The notes beneath the pieces were generated by a model that did not search any database, was not told the origin of the DNA, and saw nothing but the letters and a program-made list of their open reading frames with translations. Positions 1 to 6,098 of a stretch of 64,000 nucleotides of DNA are shown piece after piece. The DNA comes from Ferrimonas balearica DSM 9799. Its GTDB lineage: Bacteria > Pseudomonadota > Gammaproteobacteria > Enterobacterales > Shewanellaceae. The position numbers were made by a program, and so were the translations under genes. The stretch's first letter is position 1; every line of letters begins with the position of its first letter. The stretch lies in NCBI RefSeq assembly GCF_000148645.1, contig NC_014541.1:4177139-4241138 (forward strand), written 5' to 3'.

Positions 1-776
1 ATTTCCAACCCGCAACGGCTGATGACGTCCGAGAGTTTGATTTGCTTAACCCATCCAGAGCCGGAGAGCTGGAAGTCGGCGGTTACTCCACCAAGTTTTC
101 ACCTCACGATATGCGGCGGTCTTTCGCTGTTTTTCTGGTGCGGAACAAACTGGGGAATTTGCTGACCATCAAGCACCAGTTCAAACACAAAAACCTCTCG
201 ATGTCTGGGTGGTACGCCAACAATGCCGAACTGGCCCGCATGGAAGGGATCATGCTGGATGGCGAATTGACGGCAATGTTTGATGAAGCCATGGAAGATG
301 TGGCTGTCGATGCGCTGGATGAGGTGTACAACGAGTCGAGCCACTTATCTGGGGTGGAGGGAGAGCGCATTGCCAAGTCCAAGGAGGAAGCGCTACGTAG
401 GGGTGAAACCATCCTGTTAAGTCGCAGCGAATTGCGGGCTCTGGTCAGAAGTGGCGACAAGTCCATCGTTATGCTCCCAACTGGATCTTACTGCACCAAC
501 CCCACCTGTGAGCGCCTGTGCTCCATCAGTCAATTCCACACTGAGAGCAAGCCCTGTGAGCACGAGATCATCACAGACCGAGGGGCACGAATTAAAGCCA
601 GAGAGCACCGGAGTCTGGTCGAGAGCTTCAGGGAGATGAACGCCATGGAGGACTACGCGCTCTCCTCCATTCTGGAGGGGGAAAGACAGAAAATTTTGTA
701 TTTGGAGCAGACGTTGACCCAACACAATATCGACTTTGAACCCTTCAAGGATGAGATTAAGGCGGTAATGGCATGA
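1..776 (+). CDS. Tyrosine recombinase of an integrative element, C-terminal part
   Basis: The reading frame is open from the window edge (first full codon at base 3), so the N-terminal part lies outside. The visible part holds the end of the catalytic domain: an H-x-x-R signature (HDMRRSFAVFLV), then an H in HQFKHKNLSMSGWY whose final Y is the likely nucleophile. About 190 residues follow, including a Cys cluster (CTNPTCERLC...C) that may bind zinc. The stop overlaps the next start by 4 bases, so the two are translationally coupled. The layout resembles the last integrase of multi-recombinase elements, such as Gamma-Mobile-Trio islands or strand-biased integrative elements. I cannot decide which from this fragment. 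Confidence 0.85.
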   Translation, partial: FQPATADDVREFDLLNPSRAGELEVGGYSTKFSPHDMRRSFAVFLVRNKLGNLLTIKHQFKHKNLSMSGWYANNAELARMEGIMLDGELTAMFDEAMEDVAVDALDEVYNESSHLSGVEGERIAKSKEEALRRGETILLSRSELRALVRSGDKSIVMLPTGSYCTNPTCERLCSISQFHTESKPCEHEIITDRGARIKAREHRSLVESFREMNAMEDYALSSILEGERQKILYLEQTLTQHNIDFEPFKDEIKAVMA

Positions 777-1225
777 GTGAGCAACTGAAATTATCCGAGG
801 CACGATTACAGGCGGCTTTTGAGCGTTTGGTGTCGGGAAAGCCGCTTAAGGTAAAGGCCAGCGGCAGGCTGACACTGAACAAAATCAACAATGAGGCTGG
901 ATTCGCCAAAGGCTATGTCCACAAGTTCCCTGAGTTTATGGAGCGGATTAAGCCGCTGATCGAGGACTACAACTATAAACGCGAACAAGCACTGGCATCT
1001 GGACTGGACATCGAGATTGATGCCCCGTTGTCGGAGATGGATGTCCTCAGAGCCAAATTGAAGAAAGCTGAAAGGCTTAAAGAGAAATACCGTACTGAGC
1101 GTGACAATGCGGTTGAGGCAAGAAAGCAGTTGGAGATGAACTATTCAGAACTGTCATTCCGATACTACGAATTGCAAGAAACAGTTAAAGCGCAAGGTTC
1201 CGTTATGACACCAATCAAGCGTTAA
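773..1225 (+). CDS. Small coiled-coil recombination accessory protein (TnpC/Srap/GmtX-like)
   Basis: This 150-residue protein starts on an ATG that overlaps the recombinase stop (ATGA). The N-terminal half looks like a helix-turn-helix (about residues 28-60, around NKINNEAGFAKGYVHKFPEF). Residues 80-140 form a charged, heptad-rich coiled coil. Small proteins of this design (Tn554 TnpC, Srap of strand-biased elements, GmtX) sit directly after a tyrosine recombinase and help recombination. The family is assigned from architecture and position, not from clear sequence recall. Confidence 0.6.
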   Translation: MSEQLKLSEARLQAAFERLVSGKPLKVKASGRLTLNKINNEAGFAKGYVHKFPEFMERIKPLIEDYNYKREQALASGLDIEIDAPLSEMDVLRAKLKKAERLKEKYRTERDNAVEARKQLEMNYSELSFRYYELQETVKAQGSVMTPIKR

Positions 1226-1235
1226 TGGAATTTTG

Positions 1236-1279
1236 AGTGAGGCACTCACAAATCTCACTTTCACTGTGAGTGCCTCACA
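1236..1279. repeat. Paired 15-bp dyads, copy A (TGTGA-N5-TCACA type)
   Basis: Two copies of a 15-bp dyad lie head to tail at 1236-1250 (AGTGA GGCAC TCACA) and 1265-1279 (TGTGA GTGCC TCACA), with starts 29 bp apart. The 14-bp segments 1237-1250 and 1265-1278 are also perfect inverted repeats of each other. The pair fills the gap between the accessory gene and the next CDS. It could be an operator for the RHH-like protein or a recombinase/accessory-protein site. A second pair with the same spacing lies at 4848-4891. Confidence 0.8.
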
Positions 1280-1298
1280 TTGGTAAAGGGACACCAAT

Positions 1299-1817
1299 AT
1301 GTCAGAAAATATGAAAAAAAAGCTACTTGGCCACTATGAAGAGGGGCTTATTGATTTCTATTACCTCTCAAACTGGGCAAACAAAAGGGTTGTAGACTTT
1401 TTTTATCTTGATGATGACTGCGTTAATGGTGACAAATACGAGATGAAGGATCATTTCGAACTTAAAGTGAGAAAAATTCATAGCACAGAGTTGTATGCGA
1501 AAGCACAAATCTGGGCAGGAAAAGATAAGCGACGCTCTCTGACAGATGAGGAAAAGGCAAACATTCGTTTTCAAGAGTACTCCGCTATGATGGATTTAAT
1601 CTGTGAGGTATTCACAGATAAAGAGCTTAACAAGCTGTACGCCTCTGTTCGTAAAATCAAATCTGAGCGGAGTAAGAGAGGTGACGATAAGCCCACCAAA
1701 ATCACCGTACGCTATGGAACAAGAGATGCCCTGAACAGCCTAGCCAAAGAGCGTGGATTAACCATGGATGCTTTGCTTCAGGAGTTGATTAAGGGATGCA
1801 ATGTGCCTTCTGCGTGA
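1299..1817 (+). CDS. RHH-like DNA-binding protein, probable element regulator
   Basis: I do not recognise the family of this 172-residue protein. Its last 40 residues fit a ribbon-helix-helix fold: strand TKITVRY, helix RDALNSLAKERG, helix TMDALLQELIKG. The N-terminal 110 residues are mixed charged and aromatic (FYYLSNW, RVVDFFYLDDD). Base composition is clearly more AT-rich than the chromosome further right. It lies just downstream of the paired dyads, which suggests an autoregulator or a copy-number or excision regulator. That role is inferred from position and fold only. Confidence 0.6.
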   Translation: MSENMKKKLLGHYEEGLIDFYYLSNWANKRVVDFFYLDDDCVNGDKYEMKDHFELKVRKIHSTELYAKAQIWAGKDKRRSLTDEEKANIRFQEYSAMMDLICEVFTDKELNKLYASVRKIKSERSKRGDDKPTKITVRYGTRDALNSLAKERGLTMDALLQELIKGCNVPSA

Positions 1818-1906
1818 GGTTAAGTGTGACTCTGTAGTTGCACCCTCCATACAGTTGCGCTTCGGGGAGATGATTCGGGTAAGAAGGAAGTTGGCGTTTC
1901 TTCCAG

Positions 1907-1925
1907 AAGGCTTTAAGCCTTTTTT
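1907..1925 (+). terminator. Rho-independent terminator-like hairpin
   Basis: The arms AAGGCTT and AAGCCTT flank a very short loop and run into a T tract, about 90 bp after the RHH-like gene. It probably ends the recombinase-module transcript. The very tight loop keeps confidence moderate. Confidence 0.5.
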
Positions 1926-2012
1926 GGCACCTAAATTGGATGATTTCTAAGCTCTATTTTGATACTTTGTAATAGTGTCAAATGAAGTCGAATCTAGGAG
2001 AAGGAGAACTTA

Positions 2013-2810
2013 GTGCGAGTCCACATTATGTCCGATCTTCATTTAGAGCATTTTAATAAGCCTTCTGACTGGATTCCTCCCATAGTCGAAGCTGATGCTC
2101 TTGTCCTCGCAGGTGATATTGGGGTCCTCGATGAACCCTATATCGATTGGCTTTCCTCCGTCTCCAAACGATACTCTGCGGTAATAATGGTTTTAGGGAA
2201 TCATGAGTACTATCAAGATGGATTGACGGTGCAAACCGCTCATAGTGCATGGCTTAATGCTATAGAACGACTAGGGAATGCCTACTGCCTTCAAGACGAG
2301 TCTGTAATTATAGATAATGTTCGTTTTGTTGGAACGACACTGTGGACTGACTATAGCGTTCATGGTGAAGAAAGTCGTGGAGTCGGTATGCGACTCGCCG
2401 AGCAAAAGATGAATGATCATCGACGTATATCGATGTCAGATTCCATGGGCCAGAGAAGGTTCTTCCCCGATGATGCGCTGTCATTACATCTGAGCTCGAG
2501 AAAATATATAGAGAAGACACTAACAACTACTCATTCCGGCCCAACGGTTGTAGTGACACATCATGCGCCTCACCCCGTCTGCATTCATCCTAGATATCAG
2601 AATGACCTGCTTACAGTTGCGTACGCTAGTGATCTTGATGAGCTCATTAAACAGCACAGGCCAGAACTTTGGATCCATGGGCACCTCCATAACTGTGTAG
2701 ACCGTGATGTGCATGGAACAAGAATAGTTTGTAATCCAAGAGGGTATCCTCTAGATATGTGGACTCCGCAGAATCAATGGTTTAAGCCTGACCTTGTCAT
2801 TTCGGTTTGA
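2013..2810 (+). CDS. Calcineurin-like metallophosphoesterase
   Basis: This 265-residue cytosolic protein of the binuclear metallophosphatase fold shows the family motifs in order: DLHLE (near residue 8), GDIG (about 35), GNHEYY (about 63), THHAPH (about 182) and GHLHN (about 221). The GTG start is preceded by AAGGAG at about 7 bases. An ATG five codons later is possible. The gene stands alone between the recombination module and a convergent lipoprotein gene, with AT-rich codon use, so it looks like cargo. The substrate is unknown. Such enzymes act on nucleotides, nucleic acids or phosphoproteins, and some occur in defence loci. Confidence 0.85.
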   Translation: MRVHIMSDLHLEHFNKPSDWIPPIVEADALVLAGDIGVLDEPYIDWLSSVSKRYSAVIMVLGNHEYYQDGLTVQTAHSAWLNAIERLGNAYCLQDESVIIDNVRFVGTTLWTDYSVHGEESRGVGMRLAEQKMNDHRRISMSDSMGQRRFFPDDALSLHLSSRKYIEKTLTTTHSGPTVVVTHHAPHPVCIHPRYQNDLLTVAYASDLDELIKQHRPELWIHGHLHNCVDRDVHGTRIVCNPRGYPLDMWTPQNQWFKPDLVISV

Positions 2811-3001
2811 AATATCACCCTCCCTTCTCTTAGGTTGACGTCAAAAAAATAATAGTCAGTCAACACTAAGTTCTGCTCACGATTCAGACGTGTCCTAACA
2901 TCCGCAATGTGCTCAGCTCAAAATACAGAATGACTGCTCGAATCCAGACCAATAAAGAATCATTTCAAGGGCTATTTTTCGCTGAGGTTTTCGCATAAAG
3001 A

Positions 3002-3021
3002 AAGGGGCCATTCGGCCCCTT
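3002..3021 (-). terminator. Terminator of the metalloprotease lipoprotein gene
   Basis: On the minus strand, AAGGGGCC-GAAT-GGCCCCTT is followed by TTCTTTAT, 15 bp beyond the stop codon at 3036. Confidence 0.8.
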
Positions 3022-3035
3022 GGTTGGTGATTGCT

Positions 3036-4346
3036 TTAGTTGGTGAACACCGCTTTGTGCTCGTGGCCCTGTCCACACATCCAAGTGCGCTCTTTTACGG
3101 ACTGGATGGAGTTACCGTCTTCGTCTTGTGCTGACGGCAGGGTGCGATACCAGTCTGCTGCCTGAGCCGTGTGACGAGCCATCGCAGCTTCGTCTCCGAG
3201 TTCAAAGTTCAACTCTTCGAACAGGGTGCCCGGAGGGTTGTTGTAAAGCACTTCCAGCGCACGACGACCAATTTCGCCGGTAAAATCATCGTAAACCGTG
3301 TCTCCACGGTTCTCGCCATGCCCAGTGAAGCCGAGGGCGTGCAGAAGTTCGTGGAAGGCGATTTCTCGCAGCATGTCGTAATCGTCACCAATAACGGCAT
3401 GGTTCACCATTGCCCAGATGATGTTTACCTTTTGCTTCACATTAGCGGGGAAGGTGAACGATGACCAATCCGCCGGGGTGTTGTATGTCCACATCGTACC
3501 GTGGTCTACAAGGCCCGTGGTGCTATCAAAACTGAATGCAGTTTTGATAATGTAGTCACTACGTGAAAAATCCCACGGGTACGGGCCAGTTTGTCCCCAC
3601 ACTCGTTCTGACGGGATTTCAGCAGCAACATCTCCCTCAAAGTCATTGGACTCCCAATTTGCTTCATTTACGAACGGTGAGAGTACGATTGAGCCCTCTA
3701 TTTCGAGGCCAATTGCTTCGTACGCCCGTTGTACTCGACCGGCTCCACCCCACTCCCAAATGTTCATTGTCATTTCAAGGTGGTTGTATGGGAAGGCGGT
3801 GATGCCATCTACATCGAGGGCTTCGAAGCCAACGATTTCATTGATCTCGTTAGCTGCGTCAATGTATGCACGGTAAACCACGGCATCGGTGCCCATGTCG
3901 CCGTTGTGGTTGTTCCAGTACAGTTTTACCGGCTCTGGTTGTTGTTCGCTACCGATCCATCGGTGCGTTCGATCTTCGTAACTGTACAGTCCAATGTCGG
4001 TGCAGCTGCCCGCATAGATTGCACCGGGTTGCTTAAAACCGTTTGAGCACTGAACGTCACGCAGGAAGTTCAGAACGCGAGTGTCGTCCACTTCCGGGTC
4101 AGGATCTGGGGTCGGGTCCGGATCAGGATCTGGGGTCGGATCAGGATCAGGATCAGGATCTGGGGTCGGGTCCGGATCAGGAGTCGGATCGGGATCTGGG
4201 GTCGGGTCCGGATCAGGAGTCGGATCAGGATCGACTACCGGAGGCGGGGTAGGGTTCGGGGTGTCGTCACTGGAGCCACCGCCACAACCGATGAGCATCA
4301 GTGACAGTAGAAGTGGATAGGACAGTCTTTTGAGTTGTTGCGACAT
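3036..4346 (-). CDS. Secreted lipoprotein with metzincin-type zinc protease motif
   Basis: The N-terminus has a lipoprotein signal peptide ending in a lipobox (LMLIGC), then GGGSSDD. A low-complexity (DP)n/(DPTP)n linker of about 60 residues follows, of the kind that spaces a domain from the membrane. The C-terminal domain holds HELLHALGFTGH, which fits HExxHxxGxxGH; the three His would bind zinc and the Glu is catalytic. No cell-wall anchor or repeat domain is visible. I chose the ATG at 4346 (MSQQLKR) because a CAGGA box lies 9 bases before it; the ATG at 4355 is the alternative. The gene is convergent with the phosphoesterase and lies inside the element, so it is probably cargo. The substrate is unknown. 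Confidence 0.8.
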   Translation of the reverse strand: MSQQLKRLSYPLLLSLMLIGCGGGSSDDTPNPTPPPVVDPDPTPDPDPTPDPDPTPDPDPTPDPDPDPDPTPDPDPDPTPDPDPEVDDTRVLNFLRDVQCSNGFKQPGAIYAGSCTDIGLYSYEDRTHRWIGSEQQPEPVKLYWNNHNGDMGTDAVVYRAYIDAANEINEIVGFEALDVDGITAFPYNHLEMTMNIWEWGGAGRVQRAYEAIGLEIEGSIVLSPFVNEANWESNDFEGDVAAEIPSERVWGQTGPYPWDFSRSDYIIKTAFSFDSTTGLVDHGTMWTYNTPADWSSFTFPANVKQKVNIIWAMVNHAVIGDDYDMLREIAFHELLHALGFTGHGENRGDTVYDDFTGEIGRRALEVLYNNPPGTLFEELNFELGDEAAMARHTAQAADWYRTLPSAQDEDGNSIQSVKERTWMCGQGHEHKAVFTN

Positions 4347-4432
4347 GCTTTTCATCCTGAATTTAGTCGCGGGACAAATAGCATAAAATCACTTAACCAA
4401 TTCATATTTAGTTAATTATTGTCATCAAGGTC

Positions 4433-4579
4433 ATGAATTCACGTCGTTGGAGCATCCGCCGAAAGATGGGTATCTTTCCACAGCTGATGGCACGTATTCC
4501 TCAAGCCAATGGCCAGTTTCAGTGTCAGAGCGGACTTTGGGATGACGAAGGCTTGAGCCGTCTGTGCTCACACGATTAA
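4433..4579 (+). CDS. Possible small ORF, 48 residues, unknown
   Basis: An ATG-to-TAA frame encodes an Arg-rich start (MNSRRWSIRRK) and an acidic end. The AAGG before it is too close to the ATG to be a good ribosome site. It lies in the otherwise gene-free right end of the element and could equally be a decayed gene fragment. Confidence 0.25.
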   Translation: MNSRRWSIRRKMGIFPQLMARIPQANGQFQCQSGLWDDEGLSRLCSHD

Positions 4580-4593
4580 GCTGGCGAAGAGGC

Positions 4594-4682
4594 GGCGGTA
4601 GGGACCGGCCCCGCGTTAACAACAGAAGCCCCCAGCGACCAGAAGCAGCGGTAGGCGATGGCCCTGCGTTAACAACAGAAGC
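4594..4682 (+). repeat. Two 35-bp direct repeats, 54-bp period
   Basis: Segments 4594-4628 and 4648-4682 both begin GCGGTAGG and end GCGTTAACAACAGAAGC, with a few mismatches between. They are locally GC-rich against an AT-rich background. They do not fit an integron attC core (GTTRRRY). Function unknown. Confidence 0.75.
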
Positions 4683-4705
4683 AGCCAACGAAAACGGAGA
4701 CGAAG

Positions 4706-4852
4706 ATGAAGATGAAGGCAGAGCGCAAGATCACAGAGGCCAAGAAAGCCAAGCTCGGTGGCATGACGAAGTTGCGTGCGGCGTATCTGGAAGCCAAAGC
4801 GGAAGGGCGCGTTCGCAGCTGTCGAATCACAGGTGTGAGACTCAGTTTGTGA
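4706..4852 (+). CDS. Possible small basic protein, 48 residues
   Basis: The ATG is preceded by GGAGA at about 5 bases. The product is Lys/Arg-rich (MKMKAERKITEAKKAKLGG...) and ends at a TGA that lies inside the third dyad. The good ribosome site and basic composition suggest a small nucleic-acid-binding peptide, but nothing else supports it. Confidence 0.35.
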   Translation: MKMKAERKITEAKKAKLGGMTKLRAAYLEAKAEGRVRSCRITGVRLSL

Positions 4853-4891
4853 ACCCCTCACAGCGCTGGCTAGAAATGTGAGGTACTCACA
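4848..4891. repeat. Paired 15-bp dyads, copy B (right end of element)
   Basis: TGTGA-ACCCC-TCACA at 4848-4862 and TGTGA-GGTAC-TCACA at 4877-4891 start 29 bp apart, exactly the spacing of copy A at 1236-1279. The half-sites are conserved while the five central bases vary, as expected for a protein-binding site. Confidence 0.8.
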
Positions 4892-4924
4892 ACCAAGAGC
4901 TACCCACTGCTAGTCTGGTGTAAT

Positions 4925-5025
4925 AGTGGTGAGCTGGAAGAAAGAATTTCACCACAATTTTTCCAATTAAACCTTATTTGACTGAGTGGTGGCGAAACTC
5001 TCATGAAACATAGGGTCTCACCACT
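4925..5025. repeat. Terminal inverted arms of the element (AGTGGTGA / TCACCACT)
   Basis: AGTGGTGA (4925-4932), TTCACCAC (4948-4955), AGTGGTGG (4985-4992) and TCACCACT (5018-5025) alternate in orientation. The outer two are perfect inverse copies. The set ends about 25 bp before the point where the truncated DUF2956 reading frame begins, so these arms probably mark the recombinase binding region of the right attachment site. Confidence 0.6.
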
Positions 5026-5040
5026 TTACTTCAAAGAAAA

Positions 5041-5060
5041 AACCTAGACTGTTAGTCGAT
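5041..5060. mobile_element. Likely right junction of the integrative element
   Basis: Left of here the DNA is AT-rich and repeat-filled. Right of here host DUF2956 codons begin, read on the minus strand. The frame runs through ...TKLIAKGI and then hits D-stop, where family members continue. The exact crossover base cannot be fixed without the empty site. Confidence 0.55.
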
Positions 5061-5186
5061 GCCCTTGGCGATCAGCTTGGTTTGCTCTTTGGTCTGGCCC
5101 GGCTGCTGAGTGCCACGGGCGATCTTCATCGCCTCAGCGACCACTTCAGGGGAAACGGATTGTGCATTGGTGTTGGCTTTAGCCAT
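5052..5186 (-). pseudogene. DUF2956 gene, 3' end removed by the element
   Basis: The 44 residues match the conserved N-terminal block of DUF2956 (SPEVVAEAMKIARGTQ, PGQTKEQTKLIAKGI). As I recall the family, it is roughly 100 residues long and continues with a Lys-rich segment and a hydrophobic tail. Here the frame stops two residues after the block, exactly where the element's repeats begin. The gene is divergent from yigB. Its function is unknown; the short product may or may not be stable. Confidence 0.7.
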
Positions 5187-5347
5187 GAATGGACCCTCTG
5201 TTGCAGTGGCGGCCATTGTAACCAGCGCCGGCAAACTCCTGCCACTGCCCGTCACAGCCGCGCGGCCTGATGCTTGGTCTGAATCGCGGCGGACTGGACA
5301 GCCCGGAGACTCAGCGCCATCATCGGGCCAAGCCACAGGAGAGCCCA

Positions 5348-6055
5348 ATGCGCTTTTACCGCCGCCTGCAACCGGTGCAGGCCCTGAGTTTTGACCTCGA
5401 CGACACGCTGTACGACAACACCCCGGTGCTGCAGGCCGCAGAGCGCCGCCTGTTGCAGCGCCTGCAAACCGAATCCCGGGACCCACGCGCCAGTGACCCT
5501 CAGTGGTGGCAGCAGCAGAAAGCCCAAACTCTGCAGCGTTCACCCGAACTGGGGCACGACACCACCCTGACCCGCCAGGCCACACTGGCGCATGGTCTGG
5601 CCGAACTGGGCCATCCCGCTCCGCAGGCCGCCAGCAAGGCACTGATGACGCAGTTCCTGATTTGGCGCAGTGAAATCGGCGTGTCGGAGCCGGTGGTTAA
5701 TCTGCTGCTTGAGCTGGCCGAACGTTATCCGCTGGCGGTGATCACCAACGGCAACGCTGATGTGCGTCGATTCCTGCCCCAGGTGCCCTTTGCCACGGTG
5801 CATTGCGCTGGCCCCGACGGACCTCAGAAACCGGCACCGGCCCTGTTCCACCAATGCTGTCAGGCATTGGCGATCGCGCCAGCACAGCTGCTTCATATCG
5901 GTGACCACCCCGGCACCGACGTGCTCGGCGCCATCCGCGCCGGCTGCCAGGCGGCGCTGCTGCAGCCGGGCGCCAATGGTCGCATCCGCCCGTCAGGCCC
6001 CGCGTTGCCGACCCTGGAGTTTGACTCACTGGAAGCCCTGCGCCAGTGGTTATGA
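5348..6055 (+). CDS. yigB: HAD-family phosphatase YigB (FMN/5-amino-6-ribitylaminouracil phosphate type)
   Basis: This 235-residue HAD hydrolase has motif I LSFDLDDTLYDN (nucleophile Asp and acid Asp), motif II VITNGNAD, a Lys in PQKPAPALF, and motif IV HIGDHPGTDVLGA. The start is the ATG at 5348 with AGGAG before it; an upstream extension to 5270 is non-homologous. In E. coli YigB dephosphorylates a riboflavin-pathway intermediate and FMN, and lies directly before uvrD as here. Confidence 0.9.
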   Translation: MRFYRRLQPVQALSFDLDDTLYDNTPVLQAAERRLLQRLQTESRDPRASDPQWWQQQKAQTLQRSPELGHDTTLTRQATLAHGLAELGHPAPQAASKALMTQFLIWRSEIGVSEPVVNLLLELAERYPLAVITNGNADVRRFLPQVPFATVHCAGPDGPQKPAPALFHQCCQALAIAPAQLLHIGDHPGTDVLGAIRAGCQAALLQPGANGRIRPSGPALPTLEFDSLEALRQWL

Positions 6056-6060
6056 CAAGG

Positions 6061-6066
6061 TATAAT
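6061..6066 (+). promoter_or_regulatory. Possible -10 element for uvrD
   Basis: A perfect TATAAT lies 33 bp before the uvrD ATG, just after the yigB stop. No good -35 is seen at 16-18 bp, and no LexA box (CTGT-N8-ACAG) was found, unlike E. coli uvrD. Confidence 0.4.
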
Positions 6067-6098
6067 GGCGCCCCCTAGAGACTCCGCAGGCGCCAGAC

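Noticed and set aside
4594-4682. GTTAAC repeats as integron attC sites
   Set aside because: The core does not fit GTTRRRY and no paired attC structure is present.
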